A stretch of 64,000 nt of DNA, taken from contig NZ_JAMBOE010000005.1 of the NCBI RefSeq assembly GCF_023715465.1, forward strand, positions 124,001-188,000, read 5' to 3'. Positions 41,493 to 51,097 of this stretch are shown here, in pieces; the first letter of the stretch is position 1, and each line of letters starts with the position of its first letter. This DNA is from Paenibacillus macerans (GTDB lineage Bacteria; Bacillota; Bacilli; Paenibacillales; Paenibacillaceae). Under the pieces are notes generated by a model that saw nothing but the letters and a program-made list of their open reading frames with translations, did no database searches and was not told where the DNA came from. Both the position numbers and the translations under genes were made by a program.

Positions 41493-44400
41493 CTAGGCGG
41501 ACAAACGGCTTACCCATGGGTCGCCAGAATGAGGCAAACCTACGGACTTGGCATCACGTAAGTTTGACAATGTTTCCGGCTCCGCTTTAAAAGCGGGCGG
41601 CTCGGGAACAACCGGCGCCGGCTCGATTTCGGACGCTGGCTCCGGCTCCGGTAAAATATCCGGAAGCGGTGAATCCAGCCCGGTCTGATTTTGATTGGGT
41701 TCCAAACCGGCGGAACCCTCCGCTTCCTCGGCAGACGCAGGGACGGTCGGCGCGCCCTCCCGTATATTGCCATAGCTGCTGAAAGTCCATGTCCCTATTC
41801 CAAAAAAGTAATTTTTACCGTTGTTGCTGTCCCATTGACCGCTGCCATTGCTAAAGCAGGCTTCCAGCCTTTGCGCCGTTCCGATCTCGACCGTCAGCTT
41901 GCTATAGCCCGCTACTTCGGACGATTCCATTCGCACGCCCGGTACGGCCGTCCATTCGCCGCCTTCCGGACGGTAGTGCATGTACGGCGTGCTGAAGCCT
42001 TCCTTATAGTAAACGGTCACTTGATTGCCAGCACTCGGGTTGGGCGCACCCTCGGTTATCTTTCCATTCCCGGAATACGTCCAGGTGCCTACACCGAAGA
42101 AGTAGTTCCGCTGATTGTTGCTGTCCCACTGACCGCTGCCATTGTTAAAGCAGGCTTCCAGCCTTTGCGCCGTTCCGATCTCGACCGTCAGCTTGCTGTA
42201 GCCCGCTATTTCGGACGATTCCATTCGCACGCCCGGCGCGACCGTCCATTCGCCGCCCTCCGGACGGTAATGCATGTACGGCGTGTTGAAGCCGTGCTTG
42301 TAATATACAGTGACCTGGTTGCCGCCGGTTCCCGCCGGCTCGGTCGTTACTTCCAGCGGATCACTTGACGCGGATACATTGCCCGCGGCATCGCGCGCCT
42401 TGACAGAATATACGTAAGTGGTTTCAGGCGAGAGGGCCGTATCCATATACGCGGTTGCCCCCGTGCTTCCGACTTTTTCTGTTCCCCGGAAAATATCATA
42501 GGCGGCTACACCGACATTATCGGTTGCAGCGGTCCAGGCGAGGCTTACCGTCCGATCCGTTACCGCAGTCACGCGGAGGCCGGTCGGAGCTGTCGGTGCT
42601 TCCGTGTCCCCTTGACCGTCCGGATTCGAATCATGCCACCGTCCATCATACCAGCCGTCTGCGGTCAGCGGGAAGCCGGGTTGATTCTGTCCTGGATTTT
42701 GTCGTCCTTTGTCATCCCTGAATATAACCGTTGCGTTATCCACGCCATCAATCGTATAGGAATACCAGTCTCCGCCTTCATGGGTCATCACCGGGGAGCT
42801 TGCCCAGGTCGGCTCGGCCACCTTAGGCGAAGTTTCATAGAAATACAGGTGAGGCGTTCCCCAGTCAGCGGGCTTTTTGAAATGAACGCTCAGCCCGGCA
42901 TTCGGATCTTTCTTCGTAAAGATATACTGCTGTGCGGAAACACCATCTTCATTTACGGCATGCATTCTCAAGGTTAGCTTATCGTTGAACTCCATATTTT
43001 CGCCAATTGTAATCTCCGTCCCGTCCGTGAAGGCGATTCCCTGCTGCGGATCGCTGCCGTCCAGCGTGTATTTCCCGCTGTCCGCCTTCCTCACTTGCAG
43101 CTTAACCGTAAGCGTGTCCGTTTTAAAGTTTCCTCCCGCGGGGTCGGCGAACAACAGCGGGAGCGGGGATTCCCCGATCTGTTCGATCAGGATCAGTCCG
43201 TTGGCTCCTGCCGTGAAAGTCGCTGTACCGCCGCTGACGACCGCCTCGTTTCCGGTATAAGCGTCTCGAACGAGCGTTCCGTCCGGGAACACGGGCGATA
43301 CGTTGACCGCAGTAGAGCCGGAGGCGTTCATAGCCACGACAATCTTGTCCTCAATGCCGTCCTTGGCATACGTCCGGCTGAACGTATACGGGCTGTCCGC
43401 GATTTTGGCGTGCTGGCCCGCTCCGACCGCGGTATGGTTGTTTCGGAACTGGCCGACCTTCTGCCAATGGGACAACACGTTCTGATTGATATTGTCCCAA
43501 TTCATCGATGAACGCGTTCCCTGCTGCGGGTCGGAACCGGTATCCCCAAAAGGTCTGGCGGTTTCGTCGCCGTAGAAGATTTGCACTCCGCCCGGCAGCA
43601 GAAGCAGCGCCGTTCCGGCCTGGATCAATCGTCCGCGGTCATACAGACTGGTATCATGCGAAGAGATGTAACTAAGCACGTTAAAGTTCGGATCGTAGTT
43701 CAGCTTTGCGGCATAGTCCGAATAGACACCTTCCGGGGAATTGATATTGGCGCCCTGGAAGCTGAAATTGATAATCGAATCAAAGCCGTAATTAAAATAC
43801 TCACTTTTGCCGACGCCATGTCCCCAGACTTCCCCGGTCATCCAGAAATCTTCGGTCCAATCCGCGCCCGGTTTGTCCGGGTTGTTCTGCCTCCATCTTT
43901 CCAAAGCCGCGCTGGCCTCATTTTTCAATTGTTTCCAGCGGTTTAGTTCCACATGCTTGGCCGTATCGGCCCGGAATCCGTCAATCCCGAACTCTTCAAC
44001 CCAGGCCGCCAGCCACTTGACGAGGTAATCCGCCGGGGCCGCGCCAAGGTCTTTTCTTAAAGGAGCCGCCGCGGGAACGATCCACCGCTCATAGCCCGTC
44101 GTTTCTTTAGCCCATTTCGTTTGCAAGAGCGGAGCCAGCCCGATGTTGTTCGTCACATTCGTGCGGAAGTCCGGCAAGTTTCCGACAAGTTGCGTAAGAT
44201 CGTTCGAACCACCAGGCTCGTAACCGGCAATGCCGGCTCGTACCCAGGTATTCCACCATTTTGACCAGGCGGAAGCGTCGTTATAGTTAATATAATCGTG
44301 ATAGTTGTGCCAGGTTTGCCCATTGCCCGGAGCCCAGTCTGCGCCGACCGTTTTACTGCCGAAGCCGTACTCCTCCATATCCTTTAGCGTGTTGTAGCCG

Positions 44401-44948
44401 GGATGGTTCATCACGACGTCAAGTACAACTCGGATGCCTTGGGCATGCGCCGTGTCCACAAATTCACGCATATCCTCGATGGTCCCCATGTTGCGATCCA
44501 TCATCGTGAAATCAAGGGCGTAATAGCCATGATAGCCGTAATGGGCAAAATCCCCGCCATTGCCTCCGCCGACAAACCCGTGAATCTGCTCATAGGGAGC
44601 CGAAATCCAGATAGCGTTGACGCCCAAGTCCGAAAAGTAGCCTTCGTCCAGTTTTTGTGTAAGCCCTTTCAAATCTCCGCCATGGAATGTTCCGATATTT
44701 TTGCCGGTCGCATCCCGGGACGGTCTTCCGTATGAATTATTGTTGCTTGGATCCCCGTCGTTGAAGCGGTCCGTTAAGACGAAATACACGTTGGCGTTAT
44801 CCCAATTGAATGTTGCCTTCTTGTCGGAGTTGTTTGTTGGAATGGCCGAATCAGCTTGTGCGGAAGGCAGCGGATGGATAAAAAAAGATGTGGCAAAAAA
44901 CATGACGGCTACGAATAAGGCCGTGATTTTCCGAACTCTCTTATTCAT
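41493..44948 (-). CDS. Secreted alpha-amylase/starch hydrolase (GH13) with several starch-binding modules
   Basis: 1151 residues. Signal peptide (1-32, cleavage near SAQA). GH13 barrel (about 50-500) with nucleophile D328 (GFRADTAKH), acid/base E373 (TGEVW) and transition-state D432 (SSHD). Then a beta domain, a chitobiase-like module (about 600-680), a CBM26-like module (685-770), a fibronectin III domain (783-870) and two CBM25-like modules (877-968, 975-1066) that are nearly the same. The C-terminus is a Pro/Glu-rich tail with no sortase or SLH motif, so the enzyme is probably released. ATG 44948 follows GAAGGAGG. Two operator-like sites lie upstream. Confidence 0.92.
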   Translation of the reverse strand: MNKRVRKITALFVAVMFFATSFFIHPLPSAQADSAIPTNNSDKKATFNWDNANVYFVLTDRFNDGDPSNNNSYGRPSRDATGKNIGTFHGGDLKGLTQKLDEGYFSDLGVNAIWISAPYEQIHGFVGGGNGGDFAHYGYHGYYALDFTMMDRNMGTIEDMREFVDTAHAQGIRVVLDVVMNHPGYNTLKDMEEYGFGSKTVGADWAPGNGQTWHNYHDYINYNDASAWSKWWNTWVRAGIAGYEPGGSNDLTQLVGNLPDFRTNVTNNIGLAPLLQTKWAKETTGYERWIVPAAAPLRKDLGAAPADYLVKWLAAWVEEFGIDGFRADTAKHVELNRWKQLKNEASAALERWRQNNPDKPGADWTEDFWMTGEVWGHGVGKSEYFNYGFDSIINFSFQGANINSPEGVYSDYAAKLNYDPNFNVLSYISSHDTSLYDRGRLIQAGTALLLLPGGVQIFYGDETARPFGDTGSDPQQGTRSSMNWDNINQNVLSHWQKVGQFRNNHTAVGAGQHAKIADSPYTFSRTYAKDGIEDKIVVAMNASGSTAVNVSPVFPDGTLVRDAYTGNEAVVSGGTATFTAGANGLILIEQIGESPLPLLFADPAGGNFKTDTLTVKLQVRKADSGKYTLDGSDPQQGIAFTDGTEITIGENMEFNDKLTLRMHAVNEDGVSAQQYIFTKKDPNAGLSVHFKKPADWGTPHLYFYETSPKVAEPTWASSPVMTHEGGDWYSYTIDGVDNATVIFRDDKGRQNPGQNQPGFPLTADGWYDGRWHDSNPDGQGDTEAPTAPTGLRVTAVTDRTVSLAWTAATDNVGVAAYDIFRGTEKVGSTGATAYMDTALSPETTYVYSVKARDAAGNVSASSDPLEVTTEPAGTGGNQVTVYYKHGFNTPYMHYRPEGGEWTVAPGVRMESSEIAGYSKLTVEIGTAQRLEACFNNGSGQWDSNNQRNYFFGVGTWTYSGNGKITEGAPNPSAGNQVTVYYKEGFSTPYMHYRPEGGEWTAVPGVRMESSEVAGYSKLTVEIGTAQRLEACFSNGSGQWDSNNGKNYFFGIGTWTFSSYGNIREGAPTVPASAEEAEGSAGLEPNQNQTGLDSPLPDILPEPEPASEIEPAPVVPEPPAFKAEPETLSNLRDAKSVGLPHSGDPWVSRLSA

Positions 44949-45020
44949 TGCAAGTCCTCCTTCAATTTTTAGGTTCGCAAGCATCGATTTTGGCTTATCC
45001 TGATGTGTTCTTACTTTGTG

Positions 45021-45030
45021 CAAACGTTTG
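45021..45030. promoter_or_regulatory. LacI/CcpA-type operator, copy 1
   Basis: Palindrome CAAACGTTTG, part of a 20-base block repeated at 45081-45100, 73 bases before the amylase start. LacI-family regulators such as CcpA or MalR bind such central-CG palindromes; catabolite or maltose control is likely. Confidence 0.6.
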
Positions 45031-45084
45031 AATTTTGATCGACATTAATCCCAGGCCCCATTTAAAGCACCTAACCACTGTGTG

Positions 45085-45094
45085 CAAACGTTTG
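45085..45094. promoter_or_regulatory. LacI/CcpA-type operator, copy 2
   Basis: Second CAAACGTTTG with the same flanking bases, 64 bases from the first, i.e. six helical turns. A TTGCAC/TTAAAT pair between the two sites may be the promoter. Confidence 0.55.
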
Positions 45095-45275
45095 AATTTT
45101 TAGGCGTACTTCACTCACCTCCAATATGGGATATTACAGTCCCTTTTAAACAAAATGATGTAAGCGTGTTCAAAAATGAGAGATCCTAAATGTGTTTATT
45201 TATGGGAACTATAGTTAGATTGTACCAAATATTTTGGTTTTTTCAATATTTTTTATGCGTTTTGCCGTATTCCCG

Positions 45276-45480
45276 GAGAAATAGCGGTAAATTATGGCCT
45301 TATTCTGTAAATTCAGCTCGTCGTTCGCCAAATAGCGGTAATTGGGGACCCTATTTTACAACAAGCCGGGGAAAATCACCTTCTTCTCTCCTTTTGCCAA
45401 GAATAGCGGTAAGAAATTCCTTTATTTTGCTCTAGCTGCCTTTCTCGCCAAAAATAACGCCCTTTTTTACCGCTATGACC
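45276..45480. repeat. Intergenic array of AATAGCGGTAA modules (type 1)
   Basis: Four modules: AAATAGCGGTAAATTATGGCC, AAATAGCGGTAATTGGGGAC, GAATAGCGGTAAGAAATTCC and a reverse one ending in TTTTTTACCGCTATGACC, each followed by CCTTATT or similar. Related to arrays at 6.35, 62.2 and 63.7 kb. The remainder of 45101-45593 holds no supported gene. Confidence 0.6.
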
Positions 45481-45593
45481 GCGTCTTCCGCAACTTCCCC
45501 AGTTTCTGTGCCTTCCGCAACTTCCGAACTTCCGCGCTTTCCGCGACTCGGCAAATCATAACCGCCTAACAACCCGACACTTTTTTCATATAC

Positions 45594-45624
45594 ACAAAAA
45601 CCCGCCCTCACAGGCAGGTTATGG
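45594..45624 (-). terminator. Probable terminator of the SDR gene
   Basis: Minus strand AACCTGCC-tgtga-GGGCGGGTT followed by TTTTG, just after the stop codon at 45625. One mismatch in the stem. Confidence 0.65.
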
Positions 45625-46401
45625 TTATTTCTTATTCAGCAGCCGATAGCTGATCCGATCCGCCAAGCCGGGAAACATCTGGTACCATTTCGCGCCCACC
45701 CCGGCGATCCAGGGAAGGTTGATTTCCGTACGGCCCTTCTCCGCGGCGGAGACGATCGCTTTTGCCACTCGCTCCGGCTTTAGCATAAACCATTTGACGT
45801 TGCGCACATAATCCCCGCTCGGATCGGCAAGGTCAAAAAACGGCGTATCGATCGGCCCCGGATTGATCGTCGACACTTTAATGCCGTACGGCCGGAGCTC
45901 CTGGCGCAGCGCGCTGCTGAAGCCGACCACGGCGTGTTTGGTGGCGGTGTAGGCCGTCGATTTGGCGGTGCCGATTTTGCCCGCCAGCGATGCGACGTTT
46001 ACGATTGTGCCGGAACGCGCCGACTTCATGTACGGCAAAACGGCTTGGGCGCAGCGGACCATTCCTATGTAATTTACGTTCATCATTTCCGCAAATTCGG
46101 GCAAAAGCATTTGGTCGAAGTATTCGAACTTGCCGTACCCGGCATTGTTCACCAGGACATCCACCCGCCCGTACTCGGAAAACACCCGCTCAAATCCCGA
46201 TCGCGTCGAAGCATCGTCGCTCACATCCATTTCAAGCAGCTGATACGGCCCTTTCATCCCCGATCCGACCTGTTTCAGCTTGTCCATTGAACGTGCGGCA
46301 AGCACAACGACGGCTCCCCGCTCCGACAGCATTTGCGCCGACAGCGCACCGATGCCGCTGGATGCGCCGGTGACGACAACGATCCGCTTGTTTAAAGACA
46401 T
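45625..46401 (-). CDS. Short-chain dehydrogenase/reductase
   Basis: 258 residues, classical SDR. TGASSGIGALSA cofactor motif near residue 12, NNAGYG near 88, catalytic Ser in NVASLAG and YTATK near 150, PGPIDTPFF after it. NAD(P)-dependent oxidoreductase of unknown substrate, similar to YqjQ. Start: ATG at 46401 or 46407; AAGGG spacing suits the former. Confidence 0.88.
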   Translation of the reverse strand: MSLNKRIVVVTGASSGIGALSAQMLSERGAVVVLAARSMDKLKQVGSGMKGPYQLLEMDVSDDASTRSGFERVFSEYGRVDVLVNNAGYGKFEYFDQMLLPEFAEMMNVNYIGMVRCAQAVLPYMKSARSGTIVNVASLAGKIGTAKSTAYTATKHAVVGFSSALRQELRPYGIKVSTINPGPIDTPFFDLADPSGDYVRNVKWFMLKPERVAKAIVSAAEKGRTEINLPWIAGVGAKWYQMFPGLADRISYRLLNKK

Positions 46402-46436
46402 GGTCATTCATCCCTTCAAACTAGGATGCTCCTATC

Positions 46437-46895
46437 TTAAGAGATCATCACCTGAATGTCCAGTTCGCCTATTCCGTCCATCAGCAGCGGTATGCACAGC
46501 GCTTTGCGCGGCAGGAATCCGCTGGCCGTTTCCGTCTTGATCACCTGCGGGGGCGTAATATCTACCGCAAAACCCTGGTTGGACAACAACGTGCTGGCAT
46601 TTCCGCTGATCATATTTCCCAGCTCCGAAATCGCACTTTGCCCCATCTCGTCCATTTCCGTAAGCACAAATCCGCCCATCATCGCCGATACGATCCGGAG
46701 GGCAACGTTTTCCTGTAAACCGAACACAACCATGCCGCTGAAATGGCCGGTCATCCCGATCTGAATCCAGATGTGATCCTGTACGGGAATCACATCTTTG
46801 ACGCCCATGCTCCCAGTTGAAGGAGAAATTTGAACGACCTGTTCAATGACCGAACGCGCTGATTCAAGAAAAGGATTTATCACTTCTGCTTTCAA
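46437..46895 (-). CDS. cheX: CheX-like chemotaxis phosphatase
   Basis: 152 residues. Contains SAISELGNMISGNASTLLS, the CheX/CheC/FliY signature (E-x2-N pair that dephosphorylates CheY-P), and the N-terminal INPFLESARSVIEQV typical of CheX. Start is TTG at 46895 with AAAGGGG. No other chemotaxis gene is nearby. Ends close to the SDR gene start on the same strand. Confidence 0.87.
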   Translation of the reverse strand: MKAEVINPFLESARSVIEQVVQISPSTGSMGVKDVIPVQDHIWIQIGMTGHFSGMVVFGLQENVALRIVSAMMGGFVLTEMDEMGQSAISELGNMISGNASTLLSNQGFAVDITPPQVIKTETASGFLPRKALCIPLLMDGIGELDIQVMIS

Positions 46896-47156
46896 AATTA
46901 TGCGCCCCTTTTCACTAGGAGAATAACTTATTCAATACAAAAGACCCATCTTTTAGTTAATGCTAATTATACTTTATTCCTATTCATAAGTCATTAAAAA
47001 TCGCAGAATTGCGTCGAATAGCACATAATAACGGAGGATGCTTCAAGTCCCAGGGCGGCCGATCATTGATTTACTTCGGGAAAATCACCTATAATTAATA
47101 AAATCAAAAGGAAGCCTCGTCAGGGATAACAAACCTACGGAAAGGAGGTATGCCTG

Positions 47157-48059
47157 GTGAACATCAGCCAGTTGGAAACATTGATCACCATTTCCAAAAC
47201 CAAAAGCTTTCGCAAAGCCGGAGAACTGCTGAATCTGACCCAGCCCGCCGTGTCCGCACAGATCAAAAGCCTTGAGGACGAATTCCGGACCGTGCTGGTC
47301 GACCGCAATCAACCCGTCACGCTGACCGACCGGGGGCAGGTATTTCTTGAGCAGGCGGAACGGATACTGGATATTGTCGAGGAGCTCAAGCAGAAGCTGT
47401 CCGATATGGAGCACACGCCGCAGGGCCATATCGTACTCGGGACCACGACGTCGATCGCCATCCAGATCCTGCCGCGCATTTTGTCCTATTTTCAAGACCA
47501 GTTCCCCCTGATCAAAACGACCATCCAGTCCATGCCGTCCAGCCTGATTTATCAAAACGTGGAGCAAGGGCTCGTCGATATCGGGATTGGTTATTTGATC
47601 GAAAACAACCCGCAGGTGTTGTCTTCGGTGCTTTACTACGATACGTTCGAACTGGTCGTTTCGCCGCTGCACCCTCTGGCCAGCCTTCGCAATCCTTCGC
47701 TGGATTCGCTCCGGGAGGTTCCGCTCATTATGCTGTCTCCCGACACCGTCGGACGGCGGTTTATCGACGAGGTGTTCAAGAGGCACGAAATCGACCCCCA
47801 TATTGTGATGGAGCTGTCCAGCAGCGAAGAAGTCAAACGGATGGTGGAGATCAATTTGGGGGCGGCGATTATTTCCAAGCAGTCGATTTTGCGGGAGTTG
47901 AAACAGGGTTCCCTAAAGATCGTCCCGATCCCCGAGCTGGAGGTCACTCATCCGGTCGGGGTCATCTATAAATCCAGCCGGTACGTCAATTCGGCGATGC
48001 AGCAGTTTCTCGGAGACTTGAAGGGCATGCCGGAAACGCATTTCATCAGTTCCGAATAA
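47157..48059 (+). CDS. LysR-family transcriptional regulator
   Basis: 300 residues. N-terminal winged HTH (residues 1-60: LETLITISKTKSFRKAGELL, QPAVSAQIKSLE) and a periplasmic-binding-like effector domain (residues 90-295). GTG at 47157 has a perfect AAAGGAGG 8 bases away. Followed by a PHP phosphatase gene in the same direction; possible operon, but effector and targets are unknown. Confidence 0.9.
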   Translation: MNISQLETLITISKTKSFRKAGELLNLTQPAVSAQIKSLEDEFRTVLVDRNQPVTLTDRGQVFLEQAERILDIVEELKQKLSDMEHTPQGHIVLGTTTSIAIQILPRILSYFQDQFPLIKTTIQSMPSSLIYQNVEQGLVDIGIGYLIENNPQVLSSVLYYDTFELVVSPLHPLASLRNPSLDSLREVPLIMLSPDTVGRRFIDEVFKRHEIDPHIVMELSSSEEVKRMVEINLGAAIISKQSILRELKQGSLKIVPIPELEVTHPVGVIYKSSRYVNSAMQQFLGDLKGMPETHFISSE

Positions 48060-48094
48060 CCGGCAGTCCCTAACTGAAAGGAGCCGACAGAATT

Positions 48095-48904
48095 ATGAAG
48101 TTCGACCTTCATACGCACCATTTCCGCTGCGGACATGCCGACGGCAATATCCGGGATTATATCGAGGCGGGCATCGCCGCGGGATTGTCCGTGATTGGCA
48201 TCAGCGACCATACCCCGTATTTCGGCAATCCGGAAGACAGACCGTTTCCCCGGATCTCGATGGGCAAAAAGGAGTTCGCCGGCTACGTCGACGAAGTGCT
48301 GAAGCTGAAAAAGGAATACGCGGGCAAAATCGACGTTCTGCTCGGGATCGAATCCGATTTCTTCCCGGAACATGCCGAAGTTTATCGGAATACACTAAAC
48401 CAGTATCCGTTTGATTATGTGATCGGCTCGGTGCACAGCGTCGGCGAGGTCAGCATTTTCAACAAAAATCGTTGGAAAGGCCTCAGTCCGCAGGAAAAAA
48501 TCGTTACGAAAGAAGCCTACTACGATTTGATCCGGCAATCGGCGCAAAGCGGGATGTTTCAAATTCTCGGGCATATCGACGCCATGAAGGGCAACTATCC
48601 GGCGTTTTCGGACATTCCCGCCACGGAAGCAATCGACGATACGCTGAGGATAATCGCGGACAGCGGGGTGGCCATCGAGATCAACACCTCGGGAAAAACC
48701 AAGCTGAGCGGCGGCTGGTACCCTTCTAACGCCATTCTCGAACGCGCGCTGCATTTTGGCGTAGATGTCACTTTCGGCTCGGATGCCCACATCCCTCAGC
48801 GCGTCGCCGACGAATGGGACGATGTCGCCCGGCGCCTCCAGACAATCGGCTTCCGCGAATGGGTGTATTTCAAAAACAAACAAAAGATATCCGTGCCGCT
48901 GTAA
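48095..48904 (+). CDS. PHP-domain phosphatase (HisJ/HisK-like histidinol-phosphatase)
   Basis: 269 residues. Metal ligands: DLHTHH at the start, ISDHTP near 42, GIESDFF near 90, GSVHSVG, HIDAMKG near 166 and FGSDAHIP near 230, the complete PHP set. Family members dephosphorylate histidinol phosphate; no his gene lies here, so the substrate is open. AAAGGAG precedes ATG 48095. Confidence 0.88.
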   Translation: MKFDLHTHHFRCGHADGNIRDYIEAGIAAGLSVIGISDHTPYFGNPEDRPFPRISMGKKEFAGYVDEVLKLKKEYAGKIDVLLGIESDFFPEHAEVYRNTLNQYPFDYVIGSVHSVGEVSIFNKNRWKGLSPQEKIVTKEAYYDLIRQSAQSGMFQILGHIDAMKGNYPAFSDIPATEAIDDTLRIIADSGVAIEINTSGKTKLSGGWYPSNAILERALHFGVDVTFGSDAHIPQRVADEWDDVARRLQTIGFREWVYFKNKQKISVPL

Positions 48905-48914
48905 CTTATCCGGT

Positions 48915-48952
48915 CAAAAAAAAGAGAATCCGCGCCGAATGCACCGGATTCC
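48915..48952 (-). terminator. Rho-independent terminator
   Basis: Minus strand GGAATCCG-gtgcattcggcg-CGGATTC followed by TCTTTTTTTT. It lies about 110 bases past the end of the GNAT gene and can serve that minus-strand operon. Confidence 0.7.
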
Positions 48953-49061
48953 AAAAAGAAAATATATATTCAAAAGGGGGTCATGTAATAAGTGTACCCT
49001 CTTTCTATTAGGGTTTGATCACAGCTATATTTCAATTGTGTAACAAATATCGTTCCTTTTG

Positions 49062-49625
49062 TTAAAAGAACCAATTACGTTCGCCAATATACAGCAGCAA
49101 GCTTTCCTCCTGCCCCTCCCGCCCTGCGGCGGGCGGAATGTGCGCTTCGCGGCGCATACCGCATTTTTGCAGCACGCGTTCGGAAGCCGGGTTGTCGCGG
49201 CTGCAGCGGGCCTCGATTTTCGCCAGCCCCAACGTGTCAAACCCAAAGCCCAGCACAGTCTGTGCCGCCTCGGTTGCCAGCCCCCGATTCCAATAAGCCG
49301 GCGACAGCATGTAGCCGATCCGCGCTTTTTGTCCGTCCGAGCGTAAGTATTGCAGGGAACACAGGCCGATGAACCGCCCTTCCCATTTATATTCCACCGC
49401 AAAATGAAGGTCCCGCAAACTGCGGTAAGACTCTTCGAAATAGCGGAACAGACGCTCCGGAAACTGCAGTTTGTCCGAACGGATCGCCACATGTCTGCGT
49501 ACGGCCGGAGCGGTGATGCAGTCGTATAAAGCGTCCGCGTCCCGGAGCTCCAGCTTGCGCATAACAAGCCGCTCGCTTTCCAGCACCGGAAACCGCTCCT
49601 GCAGCTTTTGCCTGATCCCGCTCAA
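49062..49625 (-). CDS. GNAT N-acetyltransferase (RimJ/RimL-like)
   Basis: 187 residues. ESERLVMRKLELRDADALYD start, RIGYMLSPAYWNRGLATEAA (acetyl-CoA pyrophosphate loop) near 107 and NPASERVLQKCGM near 147, all typical of ribosomal-protein or small-molecule acetyltransferases. Start is TTG at 49625, overlapping the upstream stop. No substrate can be assigned. Confidence 0.86.
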   Translation of the reverse strand: MSGIRQKLQERFPVLESERLVMRKLELRDADALYDCITAPAVRRHVAIRSDKLQFPERLFRYFEESYRSLRDLHFAVEYKWEGRFIGLCSLQYLRSDGQKARIGYMLSPAYWNRGLATEAAQTVLGFGFDTLGLAKIEARCSRDNPASERVLQKCGMRREAHIPPAAGREGQEESLLLYIGERNWFF

Positions 49626-50353
49626 AGTTCACCCGCCCGCTTTCGCATCGCCCCGGCCCCGTACAATACAACATAACAAAACAACGTTATGATAAATATC
49701 CACTTACAGAACGTCAGCGCATGCGAAACATTCCCTGGATCGGCGAAGTAAGCCGTGGTCTCCCGCACCACATACATAGGGGATCTTAGCAAATCCCAGC
49801 TGTTCCAGCGGATAAAACGGCCCAGATAAATGCCGAAGCTGCTGAGCAGCAGCACCGCGATCGCAAACGCCCAGCCAGCGGCGCTTCCCCAGGCTTTCCG
49901 GACCAGTCCGTGAACTGAGGCGAGGGAGACGGAAGCGAGCGCCAAACCAAGCAAGGCGACAAAAAACAAGGTGAACAGATGATCCCAAAATGACATTTCG
50001 AGCCAAAACTTTCCGGTTTCCGGGATCGGATACCGGTTGAAGGGATGCAGCATATCGGTAATTAAATAGGCCGCATTCGGGTAAAAAAACAGCCAGACTA
50101 AACCGGCCGGCAGCATTAGCCCCCATCTGGCCGGCCGGGACGGAATCAGGCTGATGAAATCAAGCGCAATCGCCATCCCCAGCGGAATCCAGGCCAAAAA
50201 CGTGTTCCAGATCAGGAACAGGTAGGGAGGACGCCCTCCTCCAGGCAACTGCGTATCGATGACATATTTCATGCCGATCACGCTCGCGGCGAATAACGCG
50301 ATATACAAGTACAATTTGGCGGGGTATCCCAGCTCTTTAAAAGTTTGCCGCAT
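49622..50353 (-). CDS. DUF1361-like membrane protein
   Basis: 243 residues, six or seven hydrophobic helices. YLFLIWNTFLAWIPLGMA and LFFYPNAAYLITDMLH are the DUF1361 signature segments, with a conserved GRFIRWNSWDL near the C-terminus. Integral membrane protein; function not known. GGAGGTG precedes ATG 50353. Translationally coupled to the GNAT gene. Confidence 0.86.
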   Translation of the reverse strand: MRQTFKELGYPAKLYLYIALFAASVIGMKYVIDTQLPGGGRPPYLFLIWNTFLAWIPLGMAIALDFISLIPSRPARWGLMLPAGLVWLFFYPNAAYLITDMLHPFNRYPIPETGKFWLEMSFWDHLFTLFFVALLGLALASVSLASVHGLVRKAWGSAAGWAFAIAVLLLSSFGIYLGRFIRWNSWDLLRSPMYVVRETTAYFADPGNVSHALTFCKWIFIITLFCYVVLYGAGAMRKRAGEL

Positions 50354-50458
50354 TTACGCACCTCCTGCTCGCTTTGCTTTAACGAATAAACGATGATAAC
50401 GCTCGAATTGTTACGGCGTATCACGTCATATCGGGCGGGAGGCTGGTCCGTAAAGCGC

Positions 50459-51019
50459 CTATTCCATCGCTTCGTTTCTGAGCACCATATGGATGTGATC
50501 CTCCCATGCACCGTTGATGTACAGATATTTGTAGGCCAAGCCCTCATGGTAAAATCCGCATTTCTCGGCGACCCGCAAGGAAGCCGCGTTGCGCGGAATG
50601 ATGTTGGCTTCAATCCGGTGCAGGTAAAGCCCTGATTTGGCAAAAGCGTACTGCGTCACCCGGCGTACCGCTTCCGTCATATACCCCTTCCTATGCTCCT
50701 TCCCATCTAGCCCGTATCCCAGATGGCAGGATTGAAAAGCGCCCCGCACAATGTTGCTTAAGGCCACCGAACCGATAACCCGCTCCGGCTCCTCCTGACG
50801 AAAAATCCACCATTTGCACAGGTCGCCGCTTGCGATTTTCTCCAACTCCTGATGAAGCAGCTCGCGCTGGTATTCCAACGTGTAGTACGCGGGCTCCTTG
50901 GCTCGCTCCCAAGGTCCAAGCACTTCCCTGTTCCGGCGCAAATAGTCCAGGACGGCTTCCGCATCCGGCGCGCCCAGCTCTTTCAAAATCAGCCTTTCGG
51001 AGTATAAAATAGATTCCAT
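50459..51019 (-). CDS. GNAT N-acetyltransferase (RimJ-like)
   Basis: 186 residues. YSERLILKELGAPDAEAVLDY, HLGYGLDGKEHRKGYMTEAV near 105 (CoA loop) and IIPRNAASLRVAEKCGFYHEG near 145. Distinct from the GNAT at 49.1 kb. The start is ATG at 51019 with GAGGTGG; a GTG at 51028 lies within that site. Confidence 0.88.
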   Translation of the reverse strand: MESILYSERLILKELGAPDAEAVLDYLRRNREVLGPWERAKEPAYYTLEYQRELLHQELEKIASGDLCKWWIFRQEEPERVIGSVALSNIVRGAFQSCHLGYGLDGKEHRKGYMTEAVRRVTQYAFAKSGLYLHRIEANIIPRNAASLRVAEKCGFYHEGLAYKYLYINGAWEDHIHMVLRNEAME

Positions 51020-51097
51020 ATAAACCACCTCAAGCTAATTAAGTTAAACTAATAAGTGTACGGATAATAAGTACTATGTGAAGGAGAGTTATGCACC

